In this document: one piece after another, positions 39,681 through 49,731 of the stretch | Numbering within the stretch: position 1 is the stretch's first letter | Layout of the letters: each line of letters starts with the position of its first letter | Assembly (NCBI RefSeq): GCF_008831265.1 | Contig: NZ_VTTH01000001.1 | Location: 62,001-126,000 of the forward strand | Direction: 5' to 3' | DNA from: Lacisediminimonas profundi | GTDB lineage: Bacteria; Pseudomonadota; Gammaproteobacteria; Burkholderiales; Burkholderiaceae_D | Length of the DNA stretch: 64,000 bases | Translations under genes and position numbers: made by a program | The notes under the pieces: model-generated | Told to the model about the DNA's origin: nothing | Seen by the model: only the letters and a program-made list of their open reading frames with translations | Databases searched by the model: none

Positions 39681-40922
39681 CTAGGGGTAAAAAAGCTGTA
39701 GTTCGTAACCGGACGCCTTCAGCTGCGTTAGCGAGAACGTCATGCGCACCGGTTTTTCGGAGGTGGGACCGAAGCCACGGCTGCGGTCCTGCGCCGTCAG
39801 GTATTCGGATGGCGCCAGGACGCGGCGCACGACCGGCTGCCCGTTCTGATCCTTGAGGGTCAGTTGCAGGTGCGGCCATTCCTGGGCGATGCTGCTGCGG
39901 TTGCGCAACAGGAGGCCGAGCGTGAAGGTATTGTCGCTGGCCGGCATGGCTTGCAGTTCGTGCGATTCGATCGTGACGAACTCAATTTGCGCCGGCGTGC
40001 CGACTTTGCAGCCGAATGTGCTGCAAAGCTGGGACAGCGCCGGCATCGTGGCCGGCCAGTGCGCGGCGATAGTGGTACGAAAGGCGATGCCGGCTTGCAG
40101 CACGGCCAGCATCGCAAGCACCACCGAGCCCGCCATCAAGGCCAGGCGCAGCCGCTTGCCGAGCCGCTGCTGGCGGCGTGCGCGCCGCACGAATTCCGGT
40201 TCTTCGTCGTCCAGCGCGTCGATTTCGTCGGAAACCTCGCCATCTGCGCCACTTTGACGCCAGGGTTTGCTCTGCAATTCGTCGATTGCCCGGCTGACCT
40301 CATCCGCTTCGCGGCCGTGCGGCGCGGTTTGCTCGTGCGGCCGCTCATGTCCGTCCGCCGCCGGGCGGATGTCCATCAGCGTCATACGGGTGAGCGGGTC
40401 GACGTCCTGGTCAGCCGTTTCCGGACCGGCATCGGCCGGCTGGTAATGTGCAATGGGTTCGGTGCGGTGCGGCTGCTCCTCGGTCGCGGCCCGTTCCTGC
40501 AGATCGGCATCGGCGGTAGCGGCGGAGGCGGTGGCAGCGGTGGCAATGGATGCGGATTGCGCTGGCGCGGCTTCGGCGAGGATGGGTTGCGACCCGCTCT
40601 CGGGTGGGTTGGCAAGTTCGCCAGCATGCTCGGACCCACTCGGACTGGATACATCTGCTGCGCGCTGCGTCGTGGCCGTGGTCGTGGCCGCGGCAGTGCG
40701 CGCCATCGGCATCTCGCCGACTGGCGGCGCTGCAGTTGTGGCAATCGATGTGGCAGGCGTGGCAGCAGGGCTGGCGGCTGCACTGGGGGGAAGCAGGTGC
40801 TCGACGCCGTTGAATATTTCCTTGCAGGAGCCACAGCGGACCAGCCCGCTGCGCAGCTTCAACTGGTCATGGGTGACCCTGAAGGTAGTCTGGCAGTACG
40901 GGCATCGCGTGGCCAGCGACAT
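39681..40922 (-). CDS. Zinc-ribbon and DUF3426 domain membrane protein
   Basis: 413 aa. An N-terminal MJ0042-type zinc finger (CPYCQTTF and CGSCKEIF, residues about 8-34), a long low-complexity Ala/Thr/Pro-rich middle (about 48-230), one membrane helix (LALMAGSVVLAMLAVLQAG) and a C-terminal DUF3426 domain. The function is unknown. Adjacent to prmA with one base between the stop of prmA's start side and this gene, a conserved pair in Burkholderiales. Confidence 0.85.
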   Translation of the reverse strand: MSLATRCPYCQTTFRVTHDQLKLRSGLVRCGSCKEIFNGVEHLLPPSAAASPAATPATSIATTAAPPVGEMPMARTAAATTTATTQRAADVSSPSGSEHAGELANPPESGSQPILAEAAPAQSASIATAATASAATADADLQERAATEEQPHRTEPIAHYQPADAGPETADQDVDPLTRMTLMDIRPAADGHERPHEQTAPHGREADEVSRAIDELQSKPWRQSGADGEVSDEIDALDDEEPEFVRRARRQQRLGKRLRLALMAGSVVLAMLAVLQAGIAFRTTIAAHWPATMPALSQLCSTFGCKVGTPAQIEFVTIESHELQAMPASDNTFTLGLLLRNRSSIAQEWPHLQLTLKDQNGQPVVRRVLAPSEYLTAQDRSRGFGPTSEKPVRMTFSLTQLKASGYELQLFYP

Positions 40923-40923
40923 G

Positions 40924-41832
40924 TTACGGCCCCCGGCTTCCAGCCAGGGCTACCCAGCCGTCGTGCTCGGCCCAGACGGCAAGCGCGAGGTAGGGAGCGT
41001 AAGCGGCAATCACTTCCTGCGCCTGGCGTGCCAGCACGCCGGACAGGACCAGCGAGCCGCCCGGGCCGATCCGGCCGCACAACATCGGCGCCATCAGCTT
41101 GAGCGGGCTGGCGAGGATATTGGCGACGACCGTGTCGAACTGCCGACCGGCTGCAACGGGTGCGAATTCCTCCGGGACATACCAGGTGATGTCGCAGGCG
41201 TTGCGCTGCGCATTGAAGCGGGCGCTTTCAATCGCCTGCGGATCGATGTCCACCCCGATCACTTCGGCCGCGCCGAGCTTGCTGGCGACCAGCGCCAGGA
41301 TTCCGGAGCCGCAGCCGTAGTCGAGCACTGTCTTGCCGGTGGGCGGGTTCTGTTCCAGCCATTCCATGCAAAGCCGGGTGGTCGGATGGCTGCCGGTGCC
41401 GAAAGCGAGGCCGGGGTCGAGTTCCAGCACCAGGGCCTCGGGATCCGGCGCCTGGTGCCAGCTCGGCACCACCCAGATGTTCTTGCCAATATGAATTGGG
41501 TCGAACTGGGATTGCGTCAGCCGGACCCAGTCCTGCTCTTCCACCGTGCGTACCGAATAGGGCGTGCCTGCGGGCATGCCGACCGCTGCGGTGGCCGCAG
41601 CGACCAGCTCGGCATGCGCCGCGTCGGCGTTGATCAGCGCGATGACCCGGCTGCGTTCCCAGGCCGCTTCGGCCGGCTCCATGCCCGGCTCGCCGAACAG
41701 GGGCTGTTCTGCTTCCGTGCCCTCATCCGCGTCCTCGACTGAAACCGACAGCGCACCCGCATCCATCAGCGCATCCGACAGGGGTTCGGCATGTTGCCGC
41801 GGTACTTCGATGACGATTTCAGTCCAGCTCAT
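40924..41832 (-). CDS. prmA: Ribosomal protein L11 methyltransferase
   Basis: 302 aa SAM-dependent enzyme that trimethylates L11. The N-terminal substrate domain ([22 protein letters not shown]) precedes the Rossmann fold with motif [16 protein letters not shown] (about residues 168-182) and NILASPL. In an operon with accB-accC; 10 bases separate it from accC. Confidence 0.95.
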   Translation of the reverse strand: MSWTEIVIEVPRQHAEPLSDALMDAGALSVSVEDADEGTEAEQPLFGEPGMEPAEAAWERSRVIALINADAAHAELVAAATAAVGMPAGTPYSVRTVEEQDWVRLTQSQFDPIHIGKNIWVVPSWHQAPDPEALVLELDPGLAFGTGSHPTTRLCMEWLEQNPPTGKTVLDYGCGSGILALVASKLGAAEVIGVDIDPQAIESARFNAQRNACDITWYVPEEFAPVAAGRQFDTVVANILASPLKLMAPMLCGRIGPGGSLVLSGVLARQAQEVIAAYAPYLALAVWAEHDGWVALAGSRGP

Positions 41833-41842
41833 GTCGTATCGC

Positions 41843-43225
41843 TCAGGCTTTTGTCACTGGCAGCGAACCTTTTACAAGGTCCGGGCGGTTCGCGAGTTTC
41901 TGTTCAAGATAATGGATGTTGGTGCCGCCCTCGATGAAGCGTGCGTCCACCATCAGTTCCCGATGCAGGGGGATATTGGTCAGTATGCCTTCGACCACCA
42001 TTTCCGACAGCGCGATCTGCATCCGGCGGATCGCCTGGTCGCGCGTGGCGCCGTAGGAAATCACCTTGCCGACCATGGAGTCGTAGTGAGGAGGGACATA
42101 GTAGCCGGCATAAGCATGGGAATCGACGCGGATGCCGGGGCCACCGGGCGGATGCCAGGACGTTATGCGTCCGGGGGAGGGCGTAAACTTGAACGGGTCC
42201 TCGGCATTGATGCGGCACTCGAGCGCATGCCCTTTCAGTTCGATATCGCGCTGGCGGAAGCGCAGCTTCTCGCCCGCCGCGACGCGGATCTGTTCCTGCA
42301 CCAGGTCGATGCCGGTGATCATTTCCGTCACCGGGTGCTCGACCTGGATCCGGGTGTTCATCTCGATGAAGTAGAACTCGCCGTTTTCGTACAGGAATTC
42401 GAAAGTGCCGGCGCCGCGGTAACCCATCTTGCGGCAGGCTTCTGCACAGCGGTCGCCGATGCGCTCGACGATCTTGCGCGGAATGCCGACAGCCGGTGCT
42501 TCCTCGATGACTTTCTGGTGCCGGCGTTGCATCGAGCAGTCGCGCTCGCCCAGCCAGACCGCATTACGGAATTCGTCGGCCAGCACCTGGATCTCCACGT
42601 GGCGCGGATTTTCCAGGTACTTCTCCATATAGACTTCGGGGTTGCCGAATGCGGATCCGGCTTCGGTGCGGGTCATGGCAACCGCCGACAGCAGGGCGGC
42701 TTCCGTATGGACCACGCGCATGCCGCGTCCGCCGCCGCCGCCGGCAGCCTTGATGATCACCGGGTAGCCGACCTTGCGCGCGATCCGGATGATTTCCTTC
42801 GGATCCTCGGGCAGGGCGCCGTCCGAGCCGGGAACGCAGGGAACGCCGGCCTTGATCATGGCCTGCTTGGCCGAGACCTTGTCGCCCATCAGGCGAATCG
42901 ACTCCGGGCGCGGCCCGATGAACACGAAACCGGACTGTTCGACCCGCTCCGCGAAGTCGGCGTTCTCGGACAGGAAGCCGTAGCCCGGGTGAATCGCCTC
43001 GGCATCCGTCACTTCGGCGGCGCTGATGATGGCCGGCATGCTGAGGTAGCTGTGGGTCGACGAGGCCGGGCCGATGCACACCGATTCGTCGGCCAGCTTC
43101 ACATACTTGGCTTCGCGATCGGCTTCAGAATGGACGACGACCGTTTTTATGCCCATCTCACGGCAGGCGCGCTGCACGCGCAGCGCAATTTCGCCGCGGT
43201 TGGCAATCAGGATTTTTTCGAACAT
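41843..43225 (-). CDS. accC: Acetyl-CoA carboxylase, biotin carboxylase subunit
   Basis: 460 aa. ATP-grasp enzyme that carboxylates biotin on AccB. Seen: [17 protein letters not shown], the glycine-rich ATP lid [30 protein letters not shown] and [16 protein letters not shown]. First committed step of fatty acid synthesis. 48 bases after accB. Confidence 0.97.
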   Translation of the reverse strand: MFEKILIANRGEIALRVQRACREMGIKTVVVHSEADREAKYVKLADESVCIGPASSTHSYLSMPAIISAAEVTDAEAIHPGYGFLSENADFAERVEQSGFVFIGPRPESIRLMGDKVSAKQAMIKAGVPCVPGSDGALPEDPKEIIRIARKVGYPVIIKAAGGGGGRGMRVVHTEAALLSAVAMTRTEAGSAFGNPEVYMEKYLENPRHVEIQVLADEFRNAVWLGERDCSMQRRHQKVIEEAPAVGIPRKIVERIGDRCAEACRKMGYRGAGTFEFLYENGEFYFIEMNTRIQVEHPVTEMITGIDLVQEQIRVAAGEKLRFRQRDIELKGHALECRINAEDPFKFTPSPGRITSWHPPGGPGIRVDSHAYAGYYVPPHYDSMVGKVISYGATRDQAIRRMQIALSEMVVEGILTNIPLHRELMVDARFIEGGTNIHYLEQKLANRPDLVKGSLPVTKA

Positions 43226-43273
43226 AGGGAGTGTCTTGCGTTAGACGGGAGGCCGATCGCCGGCCTGGCCCGC

Positions 43274-43735
43274 TCAGCCAATAATGAACAGTGGTTGCCC
43301 GAATTCGACCGGCTGGCCGTTTTCCACCAGCACTTGCTTGATCACGCCGGCGACCTCTGCATCGATTTCGTTCAGCAGCTTCATCGCTTCGATGATGCAA
43401 AGCGTGTCGCCTTCCTTGACCGTGGAGCCGATGTCGACGAAGGGGGCTGCTCCCGGGGTCGCCGCGCGGTAGAACGTACCTACCATCGGCGATTTCACCA
43501 CATGTCCCACGGGTGCTGCCGGGGCAGCTGCGGGCTCGGGAGCTGCTGCCGGGATGGCGGCGGGCTGCGGAGCCGATGCAGCCATTTGGGCCTGCGGCAA
43601 CATTACCATCTGGTTTTGCGGCAAGGTGCTCGATTTGACGATCCGGACCTTGCTTTCGCCTTCCGTTACTTCGAGTTCTGCGATGTCGGATTCGGCGACA
43701 AGGTCAATCAGCGTCTTGAGTTTGCGTAGGTCCAT
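43274..43735 (-). CDS. accB: Acetyl-CoA carboxylase, biotin carboxyl carrier protein
   Basis: 153 aa. N-terminal region, a Pro/Ala linker (about residues 50-77), and a C-terminal biotinyl domain with EAMKLLNEI, where Lys119 is biotinylated. Partner of AccC downstream. Confidence 0.97.
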   Translation of the reverse strand: MDLRKLKTLIDLVAESDIAELEVTEGESKVRIVKSSTLPQNQMVMLPQAQMAASAPQPAAIPAAAPEPAAAPAAPVGHVVKSPMVGTFYRAATPGAAPFVDIGSTVKEGDTLCIIEAMKLLNEIDAEVAGVIKQVLVENGQPVEFGQPLFIIG

Positions 43736-43806
43736 AAGATCCTCTGGAATTTTTATGCTGTGCTTGTGCCGGCACTGCGTGGCCGGCGGAATTGTGGGGG
43801 ATGCTG

Positions 43807-44244
43807 CTAGAGACGGTTCAGGGCAAAGTCGATCGCGGCGCGATAGCCATCCACGCCCAGTCCGCAGACCACGCCGACCGCTATGGCCGACAGATACGAG
43901 TGGTGACGAAATGTTTCCCGGGCATGCACGTTGGAGATATGCACTTCGACAAACGGAATGGCCACGCCGGCAAGGGCGTCTCGCAGCGCGACGCTGGTAT
44001 GCGTCAGGCCGCCCGGGTTGATCACGATTGCGTCCACCTTGTCACCCTTTGCTGCCTGGATGCGGTCAATCAGCTCGCCTTCATGATTGCTCTGCAGGTG
44101 ATGGAATTGCGCGCCTGCCTGCGCCACCTGCGCCGCCGCTGCACGGACTACATCGTCCAGTGTGGTCCGGCCATAGACCTCCGGCTCGCGGGTGCCGAGT
44201 AGATTCAGGTTCGGCCCATTCAGCAAGAGGATGTTTTTGGCCAA
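43807..44244 (-). CDS. aroQ: Type II 3-dehydroquinate dehydratase
   Basis: 145 aa. Third step of the shikimate pathway. [20 protein letters not shown] carries the catalytic Tyr; [10 protein letters not shown] and [18 protein letters not shown] hold the active-site His. The TTG at 44244 is chosen: it gives the family-standard [12 protein letters not shown] and has GGAG eight bases upstream; the frame continues to 44277. Upstream of accB, as usual in Burkholderiales. Confidence 0.94.
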   Translation of the reverse strand: MAKNILLLNGPNLNLLGTREPEVYGRTTLDDVVRAAAAQVAQAGAQFHHLQSNHEGELIDRIQAAKGDKVDAIVINPGGLTHTSVALRDALAGVAIPFVEVHISNVHARETFRHHSYLSAIAVGVVCGLGVDGYRAAIDFALNRL

Positions 44245-44325
44245 GAGCCGGACTCCGTTTGACGACGATGGCGGCATTTTGCCGTTAAATGAAGCGGATT
44301 GGCAAGAAGAAATGCTCCTGCCCGG

Positions 44326-44847
44326 TTACAGCGCGCGCAGGTCGCTGCGCAACTGCTCTATTTTCACTCGTCCCAGATATTGTTTCCTGACCTTGCCGGA
44401 GGCGTCTATCAGGACCGTGAAAGGCAGTCCCCCGGCCTTGTTTCCCAGCTGGCGCGAGAGATCCGTACCACCTGCGCCACCCACCAGCAGCGGGTAATCA
44501 ATCTTTTGCTTTACCGCAAAATCGGCGATGTTTGTTGCAGAATCGATACCGATGCCGATAATTTGCATTTTCTGTGCGCCAAATTCCTGCTGCAGTGCAT
44601 TCAGTTCCGGCATCTCGTCCACGCATGGCGGGCACCAGGTAGCCCAGAAATTGACCAGCACCGGCTTGCCGCGGTATTGACTCAGCGCGATGCTGCTTCC
44701 TTTGGCATCCGGCAGTGAAAGGGCGAAAAGGCGGACCCCGCCATCATCCGCGGGCGCCTTGGGAGAGTACTCGTTCACGCCAAAATAAACGCCGATGCCA
44801 GCAAAAAGAATGCCGAATGCTATCAGTATGGGGAAAGTGCGTTTCAT
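44326..44847 (-). CDS. TlpA-like thiol:disulfide oxidoreductase
   Basis: 173 aa. A single N-terminal membrane anchor (FPILIAFGILFAGIGVYFGV) and a periplasmic thioredoxin fold with FWATWCPPCVDEMP (CPPC active site) and the cis-Pro in GGLPFTVLID. Probably a reductant in cytochrome c or envelope thiol chemistry. Its start overlaps the end of the upstream gene by four bases. Confidence 0.92.
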   Translation of the reverse strand: MKRTFPILIAFGILFAGIGVYFGVNEYSPKAPADDGGVRLFALSLPDAKGSSIALSQYRGKPVLVNFWATWCPPCVDEMPELNALQQEFGAQKMQIIGIGIDSATNIADFAVKQKIDYPLLVGGAGGTDLSRQLGNKAGGLPFTVLIDASGKVRKQYLGRVKIEQLRSDLRAL

Positions 44848-45458
44848 TGGCGGCCTTGTTCGACCAGCAGGCGCACGGCGTTCAGGTCGGCTCGTTCAAT
44901 GTTGCGCCCGTCCGGCCTGCGGCGTCCGGCGCGCAGGTCGTCGACATCATGAATGACCAGGTGCACGCCCTCGCGGCGGTGCAGGAAGCTCAGGCGCTCG
45001 ACCGGATCGGCCCGCCCCGAAAAATGCGGCACTTCAGACACCTCGAAGTCGACATGCCGGTTCAACAAGTGGATTTCCACGTCTTTGGGGCTGTCGGTGA
45101 ACAGTTGAAGGTGGATGTCCGAGTGCTCGCCGGCCGTTCCGTTCAGGACCGCACCGGTCAGATAGGGAGAAAACATTTGCAAATCAGTCATGATCTCGAG
45201 CGCCAGTTGGCGCAAGCTCTGTAGCCGGGCTGGTTGCGAATCGCTGAGGAAGAGTTCGTTGTAAGCACGCACTTCGTCCTCGATCTGCGCATTGTCGGGC
45301 AGCACGTCGCCGCGTACCCGTCGCTGGCCAAGCAGTTGCCGGATGGCCTTGCGCTTGGCGGTCGAATAGTCGGCGCCATCTTCAGCAATCATTCTTGCTG
45401 CTGCTGCTGCGATTTCTGCGCGCAGCTGTTCCGCATCGGATGGGTGGTCGGTCGGCAT
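44844..45458 (-). CDS. Conserved hypothetical protein beside mpl
   Basis: About 204 aa from the ATG at 45458; the frame is open to an ATG at 45524 inside the mpl start. Not recognised with certainty. The N-terminal part is helical (AEQLRAEIAAAAARMIAEDG, then SVAKR-type basic stretch AKRKAIRQLLG). The middle, with YLTGAVLNGTAGEHSDIHLQ and DVEIHLLN, resembles the GS-x-D layout of minimal nucleotidyltransferases: a Gly-x-Ala, then an Asp and a Glu-x-His. It is divergent from mpl and coupled to the TlpA-like gene. Calling it a nucleotidyltransferase is inference. Confidence 0.7.
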   Translation of the reverse strand: MPTDHPSDAEQLRAEIAAAAARMIAEDGADYSTAKRKAIRQLLGQRRVRGDVLPDNAQIEDEVRAYNELFLSDSQPARLQSLRQLALEIMTDLQMFSPYLTGAVLNGTAGEHSDIHLQLFTDSPKDVEIHLLNRHVDFEVSEVPHFSGRADPVERLSFLHRREGVHLVIHDVDDLRAGRRRPDGRNIERADLNAVRLLVEQGRQ

Positions 45459-45512
45459 GGCTCGCGGGTGCGGGTCGGGTAGAATCGCGGTATTCGAATC
45501 GGTGATTTTACA

Positions 45513-46940
45513 ATGCATATCCATATCCTAGGCATCTGCGGGACTTTCATGGGCGGACTTGCGGTCCTGGCCCGGGAGGCCGGACATCGCGTGACCGGCT
45601 GCGACGCCAACGTCTATCCGCCGATGAGCACCCAGTTGCAAGCGCAGGGCATTGAACTGATCGAAGGGTTCGGCACCGGGCAGCTGGCCCTCGAACCGGA
45701 CCTGTATGTGATCGGCAATGTCGTTTCGCGCGGCAATCCGCTGATGGAAGCGATCCTGAACAAGGGGCTGCGCTACACATCCGGGCCGCAATGGATAGGC
45801 GAGCACATCCTGCAGGACAAATGGGTGCTGGCGGTGGCCGGCACCCATGGAAAGACGACCACCACCTCGATGCTGGCCTGGATACTGGAAGACGCCGGTT
45901 ACCATCCCGGCTTCCTGATTGGCGGCGTGCCGATGAATTTTGGCATTTCCGCCCGCCTGTCGGGCCCGGGCGGCACGCCTTTCTTCGTGATCGAAGCCGA
46001 CGAGTACGATACGGCGTTTTTCGACAAGCGCAGCAAGTTCGTCCATTACCGGCCCAAAACGGCGGTACTGAACAACCTGGAATATGATCACGCCGACATC
46101 TTCCCCGACCTGACAGCGATCGAAACCCAGTTCCACCATCTGGTGCGCACCGTGCCGGGAATCGGCCGCTTGATCGTCAACGGCCGCGAGGCATCGCTGG
46201 ACCGGGTGTTGGCCCGTGGCTGCTGGAGCGAGGTGGAGCGTTTTGGCGGAAATTCCGGCCAAAGGGGCGGCGAAAGGGGCGGAGAACATCTGGGATGGAC
46301 GCTGCGGGAATTCGAGGACGGTCGTTTCGAGGTGTTTCTTGACGGCGCGCTGCAGGGGACCGTCAGCTGGGAGCTGACCGGCGAGCACAACCGGCTCAAT
46401 GCGCTGGCTGCGATCGCGGCCGCCCGGCATGTCGGCGTGCCGCCAGCACAGGCAATCCAGTCGCTGGCGGCGTTTCGCAACGTCAAGCGGCGCATGGAAG
46501 TGCGCGGCCAGGCGGGGGGCGTCACGGTGTATGACGATTTTGCCCATCATCCGACCGCGATCGAGACCACGGTCGCCGGTTTGCGCAGCAAGGTCGGTGC
46601 GGCCCGCATCCTGGCGGTGCTCGAGCCACGCTCGAACACAATGAAGCTCGGGACCATGAAAAGCGCGCTGCCAGGCAGCCTTGGACAAGCCGACCTGATC
46701 TATGGCTATGGCGCCCGCGAAGGCCGGGATGCGCTCGGCTGGAACCTGGGCGAAGCCTTGTCGCCGCTGGGGGCGCGGGCCCGCGCGTTCGACGACCTGG
46801 GAGAACTGGTGGCGGCGGTGACAAGCGATGCCCGCCCCGGCGACTACATACTGGTAATGAGCAACGGCGGATTCGGCGGCGTTCACCAGAAGATTCTCGA
46901 CCGGCTTGGCGAACCTTCCAGTTCCAGAACCGCAACCTGA
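45513..46940 (+). CDS. mpl: UDP-MurNAc:L-Ala-gamma-D-Glu-meso-DAP ligase
   Basis: 475 aa Mur-ligase family enzyme that re-uses cell-wall tripeptide released by AmpD-type recycling. MHIHILGICGTFMGGLAVLA begins the UMAG-binding domain; the ATP loop is GTHGKTTTTSMLAWI (about 110-124); EADEYDTAFFD and the C-terminal DDFAHHPTAI are diagnostic. A TAGAAT at 45480-45485 may be its -10 box. Confidence 0.95.
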   Translation: MHIHILGICGTFMGGLAVLAREAGHRVTGCDANVYPPMSTQLQAQGIELIEGFGTGQLALEPDLYVIGNVVSRGNPLMEAILNKGLRYTSGPQWIGEHILQDKWVLAVAGTHGKTTTTSMLAWILEDAGYHPGFLIGGVPMNFGISARLSGPGGTPFFVIEADEYDTAFFDKRSKFVHYRPKTAVLNNLEYDHADIFPDLTAIETQFHHLVRTVPGIGRLIVNGREASLDRVLARGCWSEVERFGGNSGQRGGERGGEHLGWTLREFEDGRFEVFLDGALQGTVSWELTGEHNRLNALAAIAAARHVGVPPAQAIQSLAAFRNVKRRMEVRGQAGGVTVYDDFAHHPTAIETTVAGLRSKVGAARILAVLEPRSNTMKLGTMKSALPGSLGQADLIYGYGAREGRDALGWNLGEALSPLGARARAFDDLGELVAAVTSDARPGDYILVMSNGGFGGVHQKILDRLGEPSSSRTAT

Positions 46941-46989
46941 CCTGATGCCGTGAATTTCTGAATTCGTGGCCTTGAACTGAAAGATACTA

Positions 46990-47568
46990 TTGATCGTCTA
47001 CCTGCATGGATTCCGATCCTCGCCGCTCTCGTTCAAGGCACGCCTGCTGGATCAGCGCATGCGTGCCCTGGGCCTGTCCGGGCAGTATCGCTGCCCGCAA
47101 CTTCCTGCTTCTCCGAAGGAAGCGATCGCACTGGTGGAAGACCTGGTTGCCGGCGTTCCCGGCGACCAGTTGTGCCTGATCGGTTCCTCGCTCGGGGGTT
47201 ATTATGCAACCTGGCTGGCCGAGAAGACGGGTTGCCGGGCAGCGCTGCTGAACCCGGCGGTGGCGCCGCCGCGCGACCTGGAGCAGTACATTGGCGTGTT
47301 GCCCGCGTGGCATTCGAACGAGACCTTCGAGTTCCGGCGCGAATACATCGATGAATTGAAAGCACTTGCCATCCCGGCAATTACCCGGCCCGAGCGCTAT
47401 TTCCTGATCGCGGCAACCGGCGACGAGGTACTGGACTGGCGCGAAATGACAGCCCATTACGCCGGAGCCCGGCAACGCGTCATTGAAGGCAGCGATCACG
47501 GACTGTCGGACTTCGCCAAATATATCGACGACGTGCTGTCGTTCTGTCACGTCGACATCAACCCATAG
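46990..47568 (+). CDS. YqiA/YcfP family alpha/beta-fold esterase
   Basis: 192 aa. MIVYLHGFRSSPLSFK with the oxyanion HGF, nucleophile GSSLGGYYATW (about residues 61-71) and a late GSDHGLSDF with the His. The only start available after the in-frame stop at 46978 is the TTG at 46990. The natural ester is unknown; E. coli YqiA hydrolyses short acyl esters. 10 bases precede the RNB gene. Confidence 0.88.
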   Translation: MIVYLHGFRSSPLSFKARLLDQRMRALGLSGQYRCPQLPASPKEAIALVEDLVAGVPGDQLCLIGSSLGGYYATWLAEKTGCRAALLNPAVAPPRDLEQYIGVLPAWHSNETFEFRREYIDELKALAIPAITRPERYFLIAATGDEVLDWREMTAHYAGARQRVIEGSDHGLSDFAKYIDDVLSFCHVDINP

Positions 47569-47578
47569 TGTGCACTGA

Positions 47579-49642
47579 ATGAATTTGTTTTTTGAAGAAT
47601 CCGGCGATTTCAAGGCCGGGGCCGTGCTCTCCCAGCAGGGCGAGGCGTGGCAGGTCGAGACCCAGTCGGGCAAGCGCACCAAGGTGCGCTCGCGCGACGT
47701 GCTGCTGCAATTTGCCGCGCCGTCGCCGGAAGAATTGCTGCGCGATGCGCGGGTGGTGGCTGACGAGATCGACCTTGATTTCCTGTGGGAAGTTGCGGGG
47801 CAGGACGAGTTCGGTTTCTCCGATCTTGGCGTGGAATATTTCGGCCATGAACCGAAGCCGCATGAAGCCGCAGGCTTGCTGCTCAGGCTGCATGCTTCGC
47901 CCATGTATTTCTACCGCAAGGGCCGGGGCCGCTACAAGGCGGCACCCGAGACCTCGCTGAAGGCAGCGCTGGCCGGTCTGGAAAAAAAGCGGCAGCAGGC
48001 GCTGCTGCAGGCAAGCTATGTCGAGGAACTGAAGGCGCACCGCTTGCCCGAGGCGCTGCGTGCGCAAGCACGGCAGCTGCTGTTCAAGCCCGACAAGAAC
48101 AGCATCGAGTACAAGGCCCTAGACACCGCTTGCGTCGAGATGCAGACCACGCCCCAGCGCCTGATGCTGGAGACCGGCGGAATTTCCTCCACCAAGGAAC
48201 TGCACTGCGCGCCGTTCCTGATGGAGTATTTCCCGCGCGGGACCGGTTTTCCGCTCTTGCCCACGCCCCAGGTCGGGAAGCTGGAACGGGCCGATGTCAG
48301 GGCCTTTTCGATCGACGACGTCAGCACGACCGAGATCGATGACGCTTTTTCGGTGACCACCCTGAGCGACGGCATGATCCGTGTCGGCATCCATATCGCC
48401 GCTCCCGCGCTGGGCATCAAGCGTGGCGACGCGGCTGACGAACTGGCTCGGCAGCGGCTCTCCACTATCTATATGCCGGGTGAAAAAATCACCATGCTGC
48501 CGGATGAGTTTGTGGAACGTTTCACCCTGGCCGAGGGGCGCGATTGTCCGGCCGTGTCGCTGTATGCGACGCTGGACACCGCCGACTGGAGCGTGAAGAG
48601 CATGGAGACACGGGCCGAACTGGTGCCGATGGCGTCCAATCTCAGACACAACGACCTGGACGATGTCGTCACCGAAGAAAACCTGGCCAACAACTCCGGC
48701 GACTATCCGCACAAGGAAGAACTGTCCCTGTTGTGGCAGTGGGCGCTGGTGCTGGAGCAAGGGCGGATGGCCAAGCGCGCAGCATTTGGCTTGAGGCCGG
48801 AACAGAACAACCGGATCGACTTCAATTTCTATGTCGAAAACGATGTCGTCAGCATTCTCCGGCGCCGTCGCGGCGCACCGCTGGACAAGGTGGTTGCCGA
48901 ACTGATGATCTTCGCCAACAGCAGTTGGGGCCAGATGATGAACGACCACGGCGTGCCCGGCATCTATCGTGCACAGGGCGGCTGGGGAACGCGCATGCAG
49001 GTGCGCATGCTGACCCACGCCGCGCCCCACCAGGGACTTGGGGTGGACCAGTACGCATGGAGCACGTCCCCGCTGCGGCGCTATACCGACCTGGTGAACC
49101 AGTGGCAGATCCTGGCCTGCGTCGAACATGGCGTGGCGGCGCCGCTGGCGGCCACCTTCAAGCCCAAGGACGCCGACCTGTTCGCGATCGTGTCCGCGTT
49201 CGATGCTGCTTACGCGGCCTATTCCGACTTCCAGTCGACCATGGAGCGTTACTGGTGCCTGCGCTGGTTGACGCAGGAGAACGCCCGGCAGGTGGATGCG
49301 GTGGTGCTGAAGGAGGAAATCCTGCGGCTGGCCGACATACCGCTGACGATCAAGTTGCCGGCAATGGCACCGCTGGCGCGCGGAACCCAGGTCCGGCTCG
49401 ACCTGCTGCGCTGGGACGAGGTCGACCTTGCGGTCGAGGCGCGCCTGCTTGAAGTTGCCGGTCCCGTCGCGGAAGACCTGATGTCAGATGCCGATGTGGA
49501 ACTTGACGATGCGGCAATGCTGACCGATCAGGAAGCGGATGCTGCACTGGACGAAGCGGCAACCATCCCGCCGGCTCCGGAGGAGTCTGCGGAGCCGGCC
49601 GAGTCGCCCGAAGCTGAGTCCGATGTCGAGCGAGGACAGTAA
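47579..49642 (+). CDS. RNB-domain 3'-5' exoribonuclease (RNase II type)
   Basis: 687 aa. An N-terminal cold-shock-like region (AGAVLSQQGEAWQVETQSG), then the RNB domain beginning FSIDDVSTTEIDDAF (about residues 243-257), which supplies the metal-binding Asp residues. RGTQVRLDLLRWD suggests a degenerate S1-like end. A Glu/Ala/Pro-rich acidic tail of about 50 residues is atypical of E. coli RNase II. Degrades single-stranded RNA, presumably. Located between esterase and TonB-like genes. Confidence 0.9.
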   Translation: MNLFFEESGDFKAGAVLSQQGEAWQVETQSGKRTKVRSRDVLLQFAAPSPEELLRDARVVADEIDLDFLWEVAGQDEFGFSDLGVEYFGHEPKPHEAAGLLLRLHASPMYFYRKGRGRYKAAPETSLKAALAGLEKKRQQALLQASYVEELKAHRLPEALRAQARQLLFKPDKNSIEYKALDTACVEMQTTPQRLMLETGGISSTKELHCAPFLMEYFPRGTGFPLLPTPQVGKLERADVRAFSIDDVSTTEIDDAFSVTTLSDGMIRVGIHIAAPALGIKRGDAADELARQRLSTIYMPGEKITMLPDEFVERFTLAEGRDCPAVSLYATLDTADWSVKSMETRAELVPMASNLRHNDLDDVVTEENLANNSGDYPHKEELSLLWQWALVLEQGRMAKRAAFGLRPEQNNRIDFNFYVENDVVSILRRRRGAPLDKVVAELMIFANSSWGQMMNDHGVPGIYRAQGGWGTRMQVRMLTHAAPHQGLGVDQYAWSTSPLRRYTDLVNQWQILACVEHGVAAPLAATFKPKDADLFAIVSAFDAAYAAYSDFQSTMERYWCLRWLTQENARQVDAVVLKEEILRLADIPLTIKLPAMAPLARGTQVRLDLLRWDEVDLAVEARLLEVAGPVAEDLMSDADVELDDAAMLTDQEADAALDEAATIPPAPEESAEPAESPEAESDVERGQ

Positions 49643-49731
49643 GTGGCGCCGCGGTCACGTTGGCCGTGCGTCATCATAGGAAAGCGGGGGCGGGTATCGT
49701 AAAATCGCTTACGCTTTCAAGGCTTGCCCAA

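Noticed and set aside
41564-43729. 721-codon plus-strand frame opposite prmA, accC and accB
   Set aside because: Covers three well-identified minus-strand genes; composition of a shadow frame.
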